NCBI RefSeq assembly: GCF_002502735.1
Contig: NZ_DAQC01000001.1
Coordinates: 923,229 to 987,228 of the forward strand
Length of the DNA stretch: 64,000 nt
Direction: 5' to 3'
Source of the DNA: Methanoregula sp. UBA64
GTDB taxonomy: Archaea; Halobacteriota; Methanomicrobia; Methanomicrobiales; Methanospirillaceae
Shown here in pieces: positions 43,178 to 51,520 of this stretch. How positions within the stretch are numbered: position 1 is the first letter of the stretch; each line of letters starts with the position of its first letter. Position numbers and translations under genes: made by a program. The notes beneath the pieces were generated by a model. The model was not told the origin of the DNA. It did not search any database and saw nothing but the letters and a program-made list of their open reading frames with translations.

Positions 43178-44175
43178 TGAATATTACCCCGGCCAAGATG
43201 GGCAAACCAATCTTTCGTTGCAACGGCAATAGTCTTCTCTTCCCAGACTGGTGCATCGCGCCACATTTCGATGTTTTTCAGCATCTCTTGAACACCATGA
43301 TCAAATGGGACTTCGGGGGACCACGCAAGAGCTTGCCGGATCTTCGTAATATCAGCGTAAGTACAGTCAGGTTCTCCAGGACGTTTGGGAATATGCACAA
43401 CCTCCCCGCCAAGAAGTCCTACAAGACACTTCACAGAATATGTTCCACCGGATCCGACATTATAGATCTCTCCTTGTTTATCCGACTCCGCTGCCCGGAT
43501 GAACGCATCGACAACATCTGTCACATAGGTAAAGTCCCGCGTTTGCGTACCATCCCCTACAACAGTGAATGGTTTCCCAGCGAGTTTCTGAGCCAAGAAG
43601 ACTCCGAATACTGCGCCATATGCACCGGTAGTCCGCGATCGGGGGCCATAAACGTTAGAGAGGCGGAGGGAGATACAGGGAAGACCGTAGATCTTATTCC
43701 AATGCAACACATACTGCTCACCCAGATTTTTTGTCAGGGCATAAGGATACATTGGGCTGATTGGAGCAGTTTCCGGTGTGGGAAATACTGTCGGCAGACC
43801 ATAACATGAATAAGATGCCGCATAAACAAACTTCTTGACGCCGGCCTTCCGCGCGGCTTCGAGTACTGTTATTGTGCCGTTCACATTAGCATTATGGTAC
43901 CGGAGTGGCTCTTGAATCGAGGGGACGATATCGGCAAGGGCTGCGAGATGGAAGACAAATGTCGAACCTTTAACTGCCTTTTCTACGGAGAGTACGTCAG
44001 TCACATCGATCTTTTCAAAAGTTAGATGAGAGGATTGTTCAAAATCTCTTATGTTGACCATACGCCCAGTTGCAAGGTTATCGATAATGAGGACCTCATA
44101 CCCCTTATTGAGCAATCTTTCTGCAAGATGACTTCCAATAAAACCGGCTCCACCAGTAACAACAACTTTTTTCAT
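43174..44175 (-). CDS. NAD-dependent sugar epimerase/dehydratase (SDR)
   Basis: A 333-residue extended SDR starting at the ATG at 44175 (MKKVVVTGG), which has GGAAAG upstream; an ATG 11 codons earlier lacks a ribosome site. Cofactor loop TGGAGFIGSH, then AASYSCYGLP and Tyr-x3-Lys in YPYALTKNLGE. It resembles UDP-glucose 4-epimerases and related NDP-sugar enzymes. As the first gene of the heptose operon it may epimerise or dehydrate the NDP-heptose (the step of HldD or of 4,6-dehydratases). It is the outermost gene of the glycan locus; a 1.5-kb gene-poor stretch with an IS relic follows. Confidence 0.75.
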   Translation of the reverse strand: MKKVVVTGGAGFIGSHLAERLLNKGYEVLIIDNLATGRMVNIRDFEQSSHLTFEKIDVTDVLSVEKAVKGSTFVFHLAALADIVPSIQEPLRYHNANVNGTITVLEAARKAGVKKFVYAASYSCYGLPTVFPTPETAPISPMYPYALTKNLGEQYVLHWNKIYGLPCISLRLSNVYGPRSRTTGAYGAVFGVFLAQKLAGKPFTVVGDGTQTRDFTYVTDVVDAFIRAAESDKQGEIYNVGSGGTYSVKCLVGLLGGEVVHIPKRPGEPDCTYADITKIRQALAWSPEVPFDHGVQEMLKNIEMWRDAPVWEEKTIAVATKDWFAHLGRGNIQ

Positions 44176-44208
44176 GATTGTCTTTCCGCACCCATAATAA
44201 AGAGGCAT

Positions 44209-44703
44209 ATACCTGATCCTATCCTCTGATTCTGATTATTCCGGCCCGGTTGTCCGGTGTACTATATCTCCATGACGGTAGATGAATGATCAATGGCTCT
44301 AGCAAACTGTTGACGATATTTTGATTTTGTTCCATTAATCTTTTTTGCAGGAATGTTATTCTGCATTGTCAGACTATTCCTCAAATGTTTCGGATTAATT
44401 ATAAGCCGGTATGTTAACGGCTCTTTCAATTTATTTCAATGTTCGGGAAATTTTTCTAAATAGTTCCACAACAGCCAAAGATTGGCTATCGTTTTAACAT
44501 TTTTATATACTCTTAAAAATCAGAGGCGTCTCATTTTTGGTTCTTTTCGGCGTTTGGACCATGATTGCCCGCAGTTCTTGTCGAGTGAATAATCAGGTGA
44601 CGAGCGACATGCCATGTGGCAAGGTGGTATGTAGGGAAAGTGCAACTAGATTGAAAGACAGAAAAAATTACACGGTTGATTATTATCAACGATCCTGAAA
44701 TAA
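44209..44703. other. AT-rich gene-poor spacer with an orphan promoter-like box
   Basis: About 495 bp without a recognisable gene. A strong TATA-like TTTTATATAC lies at 44501-44510 on the + strand, with a small hairpin (AGCCAAAGATTGGCT) just before it. Downstream is a 45-codon frame, 44561-44698, that ends 6 bp before the IS repeat. It has three Cys residues, no clear ribosome site and no family I know. It could be the stump of a gene cut by the IS, an RNA gene, or chance. Confidence 0.35.
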
Positions 44704-44704
44704 G

Positions 44705-44717
44705 TGCTCTGTAGAAA
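44705..44717. repeat. IS terminal inverted repeat, left
   Basis: TGCTCTGTAGAAA, inverted at 45681-45693 and also present at 15935-15947. Confidence 0.8.
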
Positions 44718-44775
44718 ACCTTCACGACAACAAATTGAAGAATCTGTGGAAGTTGCAGACAATCAATTTGCCGGC

Positions 44776-45610
44776 GATTTCTTTTCTCTAAATCCGGAAT
44801 ATTCTGGCTTTGAGATCGCTTCCAACTTTCTTTTCAAGATAGAGAACTTTGTTTTGACCATTTATCGTTTACTGTATTTGTGATTGTGAGATTTGAGAAC
44901 CATTATTTTTCGATAGATGCCATCAACGATCTCGGTGTTCCAGACCGTAGAGGAATAATCGAATCGGGACATAGGTCTTCCATAATAAGCCGGTGAAGAT
45001 CATTGGAGTCATAACATCGGCCAATTGCATAGCATTAAGATGGCTTGATGTTATGACACTGTTTGAGAAGTATCATGGCATAATAGTATCATGAATTCGG
45101 CATGTCGATGCCATAAATCCAATAATGACCTGAAAGTCTGTATCTACGGTGATCGATATTTTAGGAACTGTTTTCGGAGTTCCTAGCACTTTCAGAAAAA
45201 TAATGACGATAATACTCTCTAGTGAACCCTGACGCATTAATGGCAGTTATGGAAATATTCTCGTCTGCGGTATAGAACCGGTTCACCGTTTTTCTGAAAG
45301 TGAACCTAAGATATATGGATTGAATCCGACAGAGAAAATTTTGTAATGTAGTAAAATAGGGAACATTTGTAAGACCCAGATACACACGGATCTTTTCCCT
45401 AGCCCCTACAACCTCGACAAATTCACGGTAATGCTGGTTGCGTTAATCCTTGAATAAGAACAGAACGAGAATCTGGCTATTAGAATAGATCATCTTCGAA
45501 TATTTGCAGGAATACGGCAATGTTCTCTTTGAATACAATACCGACTGCGCTATTTGGATAAACCTGATATTCCGGCTCCTCCTCTTCTTATGTGTCTCCT
45601 TCTATTTAAC
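44776..45610 (-). pseudogene. IS5-like transposase, heavily degraded
   Basis: Boundaries are approximate. On the minus strand an open piece reads EFVEVVGAREKIRVYLGL, continuing as LTNVPYFTTLQNFLC, RFTFRKTVNRFYT and ITAINASGFTREYYRHYFS (to about 45161); the Asp of the DATGFT-type motif is Asn here. Near 44862-44776 the C-terminal stretch FSILKRKLEAISKPEYSGF, which carries the last acidic residue of the DDE triad, is still readable. Stops and shifts break everything between, so it cannot be active. Confidence 0.72.
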
Positions 45611-45680
45611 CTCACATCAATGGAAGAAGATACTGGTCCTTAGATCTTTCGGTCACCGGGTATAGCCGTTTGGTGGGGGA

Positions 45681-45693
45681 TTTCTACAGAGCA
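45681..45693. repeat. IS terminal inverted repeat, right
   Basis: TTTCTACAGAGCA, the exact reverse complement of the left repeat of the same element. Confidence 0.8.
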
Positions 45694-45763
45694 GAAATAC
45701 GTGAATACTTGCAGGGAATAATTTTAGGAGAAAATTAGAATAATCTAATGCGAAAAAACGAGA

Positions 45764-45836
45764 AGCCCCAGCCGTGATTTGAACACGGGACCTGCTGATT
45801 ACAAGTCAGCCGCTCTGCCAGCTAAGCCACTGAGGC
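45764..45836 (-). tRNA. tRNA-Thr (TGT anticodon)
   Basis: Folds as a complete tRNA on the minus strand: acceptor stem GCCTCAG/CTGGGGC (one G-T pair), D arm GCTT...GAGC, anticodon stem GCTGA/TCAGC around the loop CTTGTAA (anticodon TGT), five-base variable region, T arm CCGTG-TTCAAAT-CACGG. The discriminator base is T and CCA is not encoded. No intron. Its 3' end faces the IS relic and glycan locus. Confidence 0.93.
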
Positions 45837-45951
45837 GCCATATACAATACGCATTTACGGATAAAAAAGATGGTGCTGGGACTCCCCGACGGCATCCGAT
45901 CATATCCAAACACATTATACCCGCGTGGACAAAAGTACCTTTGAACTACCA

Positions 45952-47178
45952 ATGGCGCAGCTGACCGTAGATATCGGCGGGAGGGCAGGCGCAGACTGCC
46001 GGGGCTTCTGCGAATACTGCTACTTCAAGCATGTGAAATCCACCCGCGCATTCGGCTGCCGTTATTGCCTTCCCTTCAAAGTCGGTTGCGATTACTGTAC
46101 CCGGGGTGTTCGGGAAGAATATTCCGGCTTTAAGGAGCTCAGGACCATCGCTGACGAAACACTCGCTGCCCTCAATGCAAAGATGGGCGACCTCGACCGG
46201 ATCACAATCAGCGGCGGCGGCGACCCCAGCTGCTACCCTCAGTTTGCCGATCTTATCGAGCTGCTCGGTTCAACAGAGGTCCCGCTCCATATCGGGTACA
46301 CCAGCGGTAAAGGCTGGGACGATCCAAAGATTGGCGATCTTCTCATTGACAACGGCCTTTCCGAATGCTCATTTACCGTCTTTGCATCCGATCCGGCACT
46401 GCGCAAAAAATGGATGCACGACCCGACACCGGAGGCATCGCTTGCAGTGCTCGAACGGCTCTGCGGCGGAGCCGATCTCTATGCAGCCGCGGTCATCGTT
46501 CCCGGGATAAACGATGGGGAAGTCCTCGAAGACACCTGCACATGGCTCGAAGAGCGCGGTGCAAAGGGCCTTATCCTCATGAGGTTTGCAAATGCCACCG
46601 ATCAGGGCCTTATCCTTGAAAATGGACCGATTAAAAAGGGCCAGACGGTTCAGACTGTTGAATCCTTCCGGGACATGGTGACCGATCTTTCCCATCGGTT
46701 CAAGATGAAGATCTCCGGCACCCCCCTCTGGGACCCGGAGATTGGATCGCCGTTTGCCATCCTGCACGAGCCGGCACTCCTCAAAAAACTCCCCCGGGTC
46801 CAGCACCGCGCATCGGTTATCACGGGATCGGTTGCCGCGCCCTTCATCGATGAGATCCTTAGGGCACGCGGTGCCAGGGTCCCGGTTGTCCCGGTAAAAA
46901 AGGAGATTGCGTGTCTCATCACGATGGACGATCTGGAGAGGCTGGATCCGTCATCCCTCGAAAAAACGGTCGTTATTCCGGGACGGGCATTTGTCCACGA
47001 GGTAAAATCACAGGAATTTCTCTCCCGGGACGGGACTGTGAGGGAAGTTGTCCGCGGACCGGACCAGCTTACCGCAGATGCCGAAACCAGCATGGGAATG
47101 ACCAGAAACGAAGTCCTGGAAATGGAGATGGACGGATTTTCTGCGTTAATCCAGCAAATCAATCTGTACGGGAAATAA
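45952..47178 (+). CDS. mmp10: MCR arginine methyltransferase Mmp10 (radical SAM, methanogenesis marker 10)
   Basis: A 408-residue B12-type radical SAM enzyme of methanogens that C-methylates an arginine in the alpha subunit of methyl-coenzyme M reductase. The cluster motif is Cys16-x3-Cys20-x2-Cys23 (CRGFCEYCYFK), followed by Cys36, Cys39, Cys46 and Cys49 (FGCRYC, GCDYC); TISGGGDPSCYPQ is the GGE-like site. I choose the ATG at 45952 (MAQLTVDIGG), which fits known family starts; a GTG at 45925 would fall in the promoter, where ACATTATACC (45911-45920) looks like a TATA box. Single gene transcribed away from tRNA-Thr. Strong marker that the organism is a methanogen. Confidence 0.92.
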   Translation: MAQLTVDIGGRAGADCRGFCEYCYFKHVKSTRAFGCRYCLPFKVGCDYCTRGVREEYSGFKELRTIADETLAALNAKMGDLDRITISGGGDPSCYPQFADLIELLGSTEVPLHIGYTSGKGWDDPKIGDLLIDNGLSECSFTVFASDPALRKKWMHDPTPEASLAVLERLCGGADLYAAAVIVPGINDGEVLEDTCTWLEERGAKGLILMRFANATDQGLILENGPIKKGQTVQTVESFRDMVTDLSHRFKMKISGTPLWDPEIGSPFAILHEPALLKKLPRVQHRASVITGSVAAPFIDEILRARGARVPVVPVKKEIACLITMDDLERLDPSSLEKTVVIPGRAFVHEVKSQEFLSRDGTVREVVRGPDQLTADAETSMGMTRNEVLEMEMDGFSALIQQINLYGK

Positions 47179-47340
47179 TTTTAACCGGTATCCGATCGGA
47201 TGCAGGTTACCGGACAATTCCTGTTTTTCATTACGATGACCTGTCTGTAAGAGCACACGCACCATTATCGGGGCAGCTGCCCGGCCATACAGATACAAAC
47301 TCCCTCTTTACCAGATGAACCCGGTATGGGAAATTGTCGT

Positions 47341-47356
47341 TAAAAAAAAGAAAAAT
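47341..47356 (-). terminator. Oligo-T terminator after the DUF350 gene
   Basis: On the minus strand TTTTTCTTTTTTTT lies about 20 bp after the stop codon at 47377. T-runs of this kind end archaeal transcripts. No hairpin needed or seen. Confidence 0.45.
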
Positions 47357-47376
47357 GGATAGATAGGTTTAACGAT

Positions 47377-47880
47377 TCAGGCCAGTGCTGTCGTGATACC
47401 GACAATACCGGACTGGATGATCAGGGCAACTGCGATGATAACGCCGGCCATTTCGAGCGCGACGGCAACGTTACCCTTCTTGAGTTCCTCAAATTCCTCA
47501 ACGCCCTTTGTGAGCTTGTCGAGGATGTTTAATGCAAGGTAGATTGCACCGATGGCAAGGAGGACACCGAGAACGAGCTGGATAATTGCAACGGTAATTG
47601 CAATCAGGCCGTCAACGGACGTTAACCCGAGTGCTGATGCCTTGCCGATCCCGACAGAGATCCCGGCAACACCGGACTGGACGACAACAGCGATCGCGAT
47701 AAAGATCGCAGCAACGATAATACCGAACGCTACATTGCCCTTTGCAAGTTCCTTCTGCTCATCAACATCTTTGGTGATCTTCCCAAAGACCGAGAATCCG
47801 ATATACAGTGCGACCACTGCAAGGATTACTGCAATGATCAACTGGATAATGCCAACAGCTGCATTTACAAGAATCATCAT
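47377..47880 (-). CDS. Membrane protein with two DUF350 repeats
   Basis: A 167-residue protein made of two similar halves. Each half starts with a hydrophobic helix after IIQL (IIAVILAVVALYIGF; VLGVLLAIGAIYLAL), then a charged loop (KITKDVDEQKELAKGNVAF; KLTKGVEEFEELKKGNVAV) and a second helix (IIVAAIFIAIAVVVQSG; VIIAVALIIQSG). That is four membrane segments and a clear internal duplication. DUF350 proteins have no settled function. It is a single gene with its own TATA-like box (minus strand CTTTATG near 47921-47927) and an AGGTGA ribosome site. Confidence 0.8.
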   Translation of the reverse strand: MMILVNAAVGIIQLIIAVILAVVALYIGFSVFGKITKDVDEQKELAKGNVAFGIIVAAIFIAIAVVVQSGVAGISVGIGKASALGLTSVDGLIAITVAIIQLVLGVLLAIGAIYLALNILDKLTKGVEEFEELKKGNVAVALEMAGVIIAVALIIQSGIVGITTALA

Positions 47881-47919
47881 GTCACCTCATGTTTTAGTAT
47901 CCTTGTGCGTTGAACGAAC

Positions 47920-47928
47920 ACATAAAGA
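47920..47928 (-). promoter_or_regulatory. TATA-like promoter of the DUF350 gene
   Basis: Minus strand TCTTTATGTG about 45 bp before the ATG at 47880, leaving a leader of about 20 nt that holds the AGGTGA ribosome site. Pattern-based. Confidence 0.4.
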
Positions 47929-48045
47929 TATCCCCGTGTGCCGGTCAATCGCCCGATAAATCGGCGATTAAACCGTATTCCGGGTAAGCATTCTCTTTTA
48001 ACCAGACAATTGTCAGATTAAAAAGCAAAAAAACTACGATCGATA

Positions 48046-48169
48046 TGCTGCGAGTGGGTTACGATCCCACGATCTCCAGATATCCCAAGGTTCTTTGGCA
48101 CAAGGCAAATCCCTTTTACCCAATCAAACCCTATGAGTCTGGCGCCCTAACCAGCTAGGCCACCGCAGC
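48046..48169 (-). tRNA. tRNA with CAT anticodon (probably elongator Met), with intron
   Basis: Exons 48132-48169 and 48046-48081 on the minus strand, separated by a 50-nt intron (48082-48131) between positions 37 and 38, the usual archaeal site. Acceptor GCTGCGG/TCGCAGC, anticodon stem CCAGA/TCTGG, loop CTCATA(A) with anticodon CAT, discriminator A. The G1-C72 pair and lack of three G-C pairs in the anticodon stem exclude the initiator tRNA; Met elongator is favoured over Ile(CAT). The T loop reads ATCGTAA instead of TTCRANN, which is unusual. Confidence 0.85.
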
Positions 48170-48250
48170 ACAAAAGTGCATAATTACAACGCCGTAAAAA
48201 CTTTTAAAGGTTCTGATAGAGGGGATTTTTGTTCTTTTCCCCATTCCCCA

Positions 48251-49729
48251 TCAACATTTTTTCTGCTGGAGATAAATGTTGACTGCGGCAGTAATCGCAG
48301 CGACTTTGTTTCCATTGGGAGTGAATGAACCGGCAAGTGTCTGCATCCGCGCTTCTTCATCGAGTTTATACTGTTCAAGGGTCTTTACGATGTGCTCTTC
48401 CTGCAGGAAGTGCGTATGCGTATTGCCTTCGATGAACTGCTGATTGTTCATGATTGCATAATGGAGCGGGAGCGTTGTCTTGATCCCGAGGATGATATAC
48501 TCCGAGATCGCGCGGCGCATTCTCATAATCGCTTCGCGCCGGGTGCTGTCCCATGCGCAGAGTTTTGCGATCATCGAATCGTAATTGGGCGGGATCGTGT
48601 ACCCCATATGGATGCCGCTGTCAACACGGATCCCGGGCCCACCCGGTGAGCGGTACCGAAGGATACGACCCGGGTCCGCGGCGAAATTATTCAGGGGGTC
48701 CTCGGCATTGATCCGGCATTCGATCGCGTGACCCCGGATCGAAACATCTTCCTGGTCAAAGGGCAGCGACTCGCCGGCAGCAATTGCGATCTGCTGTTTG
48801 ACCAGGTCGATACCGGTGATGAACTCGGTGATGGTGTGCTCGACCTGGAGCCGAGTGTTCATCTCCATAAAATAGAAGTTCCCGTGGCTGTACAGGAACT
48901 CTACCGATCCGGCGTTTGTGTAATCGGAAGCTTCCGCAACCTTAAGCGCCGCCGCAGACATCCGTGCCCGCAGCTCATCGGTCATGATTGCCGAGGGGGC
49001 TTCCTCGACCAGTTTCTGGTGACGGCGCTGGATGGAGCACTCCCGGTCGTAGAGGTGGACTGCATGACCATGCTCATCGGCAAGCACCTGGAATTCGATA
49101 TGCCGGGGCTTGACCAGGTACTTCTCGATAAAGACGGTCGGGTCTCCGAACGCAGACTGGGCGATCCGCATACTGCCCGTGATCGCCTCTTCAAGGGCTG
49201 CCTCGTCCTCGACGATCTGCATCCCGATACCGCCGCCACCGGCGCTTGCCTTGACAATAACGGGATAGCCAATCTTGGCAGCTATTTTTTTTGCAGTGTC
49301 GATATCGCGGATACCATCGTCGGTCCCGGGCAGCACCGGCACACCGGCCTTTTTCATCATCTGCTTGCTGCCGATCTTGGAACCCATGGCCTGGATGGTC
49401 TTTGACTTCGGGCCGATGAACGTCACGCCCTCGTCAGCGCAGAGCTTGGCAAACTTGTAGTTCTCGGCTAAAAACCCGTATCCCGGGTGGATCGCCTCGG
49501 CTCCGCTCTTTTTTGCGATGTCAACGATCCGCTCCATGTTGAGGTAGCTTTTGGACGGGTGCGCCTCGCCGACTGCAAACGCCTCGTCGGCGTACTTCAC
49601 ATGGAGGGAGTTCTTGTCCACTTCGGAGTAGATCGCAACGGTATCGATGCCAAGCTCCCGACACGCCCGCATGACACGGATCGCGATCTCGCCGCGGTTA
49701 GCGATCAGGATCTTCTCAAAAAATTTCAT
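48251..49729 (-). CDS. pycA: Pyruvate carboxylase subunit A (biotin carboxylase)
   Basis: A 492-residue biotin carboxylase. ILIANRGEIAIRVMRACRE (residues 7-25) opens the N-terminal domain; KASAGGGGIGM is the ATP-grasp glycine loop near residue 165; EMNTRLQVEHTITE near 290 contains the metal Glu and catalytic Arg. It carboxylates biotin bound to subunit B, using ATP and bicarbonate. The two-subunit form is typical of methanogens, where it makes oxaloacetate for the incomplete citric acid pathway. It overlaps pycB by 4 bp (ATGA) and is the last gene of the biotin unit. Confidence 0.95.
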   Translation of the reverse strand: MKFFEKILIANRGEIAIRVMRACRELGIDTVAIYSEVDKNSLHVKYADEAFAVGEAHPSKSYLNMERIVDIAKKSGAEAIHPGYGFLAENYKFAKLCADEGVTFIGPKSKTIQAMGSKIGSKQMMKKAGVPVLPGTDDGIRDIDTAKKIAAKIGYPVIVKASAGGGGIGMQIVEDEAALEEAITGSMRIAQSAFGDPTVFIEKYLVKPRHIEFQVLADEHGHAVHLYDRECSIQRRHQKLVEEAPSAIMTDELRARMSAAALKVAEASDYTNAGSVEFLYSHGNFYFMEMNTRLQVEHTITEFITGIDLVKQQIAIAAGESLPFDQEDVSIRGHAIECRINAEDPLNNFAADPGRILRYRSPGGPGIRVDSGIHMGYTIPPNYDSMIAKLCAWDSTRREAIMRMRRAISEYIILGIKTTLPLHYAIMNNQQFIEGNTHTHFLQEEHIVKTLEQYKLDEEARMQTLAGSFTPNGNKVAAITAAVNIYLQQKKC

Positions 49730-51474
49730 TGGACCACCAGCAGGACATCGCCGTTCTGGACGACATCGCCGGTGTCAACAAAGATCTCGGTGACCTTGCC
49801 GTCCACCGGGCTGTGGATGGGGTTCTCCATCTTCATCGCTTCCAACACGATGAGGGTGTCGCCCTTCTTTACCGTGGCTCCACGCCGGACCATGACCTGA
49901 AGCACCATGCCCTGCATGTTGCTCCGTATCCCGCCGGCAACATCGCCGCGCGGAGCTTTCTCGGGGGTGACGTTTGCCACCTGCACCTGGTTCCCGCCAA
50001 CGGAGACGATACGGACCGAGAATACCTCCCCGTCCACCTCAACTTCCATCTGATCAGGCAGGCCGCCCGGGGCAGCTGCCTGCGGGGCAGAAGCCTGCTT
50101 TTTGGGGAGGACCTCGACCTGGCGCTCGCCCTTTAAAAACGACGGGGCAATCGCAGGGTACATGATATAGGTGAGGACATCCTCCTCTTTTTTTACGAGT
50201 CCTGCCTTTGTGGCTTCCGCCTTCATACGGTCGTAGGATGGTTCAAGCATATCCGCAGGGCGGCAATCGATCGGTTTTTCGTCGCCGATGATCAGCTTAC
50301 GGATCTCATCGCTCACCGGGGCCGGCGACCTGCCATACAGCCCGCGCACATAGTCCTTGACTTCTTTCGTAACGTTCGTGTACCGCGGCCCGTTCACGAG
50401 AACGTTCAAAACCGCCTGCGTGCCCACGATCTGGCTGGTCGGGGTCACGAGCGGGGGATACCCGAGATCCTTTCGCACGCGCGGAACCTCAGCAAATACT
50501 TCATCGAGCCGGTTGAGGGCGTCCTGCTCCATGAGCTGCGAGACAAGGTTTGAGATCATCCCGCCGGGCAGCTGGTACAGGAGCACGTTGCTGTCCACGC
50601 GCTCGGAGATCGGGTTTACCAGTCCCGCATACTTCTCACGGATCTGCACGCAGGTATTCCTGACCGTCCGCAGTTTTAAGAGATCGATTCCGGAGTCCCG
50701 GGGAGTTCCGACAAGGGATGCGACAACGCTCTCTGTTGGCGGCTGGGAGGTGCCCATGGAAAACGGCGACATTGCCGTATCGAGAATGTCCACACCAGCC
50801 TCGATTGCTGCCTGGTAACTCATCGGCGCGATCCCGCTTGTCGAGTGGCTGTGGAGACAGACCGGGATATCGACCGCTTTTTTGATCCCGCTGATGAGAT
50901 CGCGGGCCGCCTCGGGCATGATGAGACCTGCCATATCTTTGATGCAGAGGGAGTCGCAGTCCTGGGCCGCAAGCTCCTTTGCCATATCAATAAACATCGC
51001 GGTGCTGTGGACCGGGCTCGTTGTGTACGAGATCGTGCCCTGGAGATGGGCACCGGCTTTCCTGACCTGGTCCATGGAGCGCTTCATATTCCGGATATCG
51101 TTGAGCGCATCGAAGACCCGGAAGATATCCACCCCGTTCTTGTGGGATGCCGCGACAAACTTATCGACAACATCATCGGAATAATGGCGGTACCCTACCA
51201 GGTTCTGGCCCCGCAGGAGCATCTGGATGGGAGTGTGTCTGAGCTCCGCTTTTAACGCACGGAGCCGGTCCCACGGGTCGTCGTTTAAGAACCGTATACA
51301 GGCATCAAATGTTGCCCCACCCCATGCTTCGGCGGAAAAAAAGCCACATGCATCTATCTCACGTGCGAGCGGGATCATATCCTCGGTGCGGAGGCGCGTT
51401 GCAATGAGAGACTGGTGCGCATCACGAAGGGTTGTATCAGTGATAAGCACTTTTCCGGTTACGGCTGCACACAT
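49726..51474 (-). CDS. pycB: Pyruvate carboxylase subunit B (carboxyltransferase + biotin carrier)
   Basis: 582 residues from the ATG at 51474 (MCAAVTGKVL), which has GAGGA 6 nt upstream; a TTG at 51504 would add 10. The TIM-barrel carboxyltransferase starts with ITDTTLRDAHQSL; later come KDMAGLIMP and CLHSHSTSG. A conserved linker leads to the C-terminal biotinyl domain, with the biotinylated Lys at about residue 548 in VLEAMKMENP. It transfers the carboxyl group to pyruvate. The gene lies downstream of biotin transport genes, and a TATA-like box (51533-51540) in the end of ecfT may let pycBA be transcribed separately. Confidence 0.95.
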   Translation of the reverse strand: MCAAVTGKVLITDTTLRDAHQSLIATRLRTEDMIPLAREIDACGFFSAEAWGGATFDACIRFLNDDPWDRLRALKAELRHTPIQMLLRGQNLVGYRHYSDDVVDKFVAASHKNGVDIFRVFDALNDIRNMKRSMDQVRKAGAHLQGTISYTTSPVHSTAMFIDMAKELAAQDCDSLCIKDMAGLIMPEAARDLISGIKKAVDIPVCLHSHSTSGIAPMSYQAAIEAGVDILDTAMSPFSMGTSQPPTESVVASLVGTPRDSGIDLLKLRTVRNTCVQIREKYAGLVNPISERVDSNVLLYQLPGGMISNLVSQLMEQDALNRLDEVFAEVPRVRKDLGYPPLVTPTSQIVGTQAVLNVLVNGPRYTNVTKEVKDYVRGLYGRSPAPVSDEIRKLIIGDEKPIDCRPADMLEPSYDRMKAEATKAGLVKKEEDVLTYIMYPAIAPSFLKGERQVEVLPKKQASAPQAAAPGGLPDQMEVEVDGEVFSVRIVSVGGNQVQVANVTPEKAPRGDVAGGIRSNMQGMVLQVMVRRGATVKKGDTLIVLEAMKMENPIHSPVDGKVTEIFVDTGDVVQNGDVLLVVQ

Positions 51475-51520
51475 ATAAATCCTCGAGGGCCTCCGGTTTG
51501 ACAATTAGCCTCTCAAAACT

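Larger units (their letters stand above)
44705..45693 (-). mobile_element. Decayed IS5-like insertion element, second copy
   Basis: About 990 bp bounded by the inverted repeats TGCTCTGTAGAAA (left, 44705-44717) and TTTCTACAGAGCA (right, 45681-45693), a size normal for a one-gene IS of the IS5 group. Inside, on the minus strand, are pieces of a transposase. It uses the same ends as the relic at 15.9 kb but its transposase looks like a different subgroup. It sits between the last gene of the glycan locus and the 3' end of tRNA-Thr. Confidence 0.78.

Noticed and set aside
45161..45385. A 74-codon frame as a separate small gene.
   Set aside because: It is an inner piece of an IS5-like transposase (LTNVPYFTTLQNFLC) inside the element bounded by inverted repeats.
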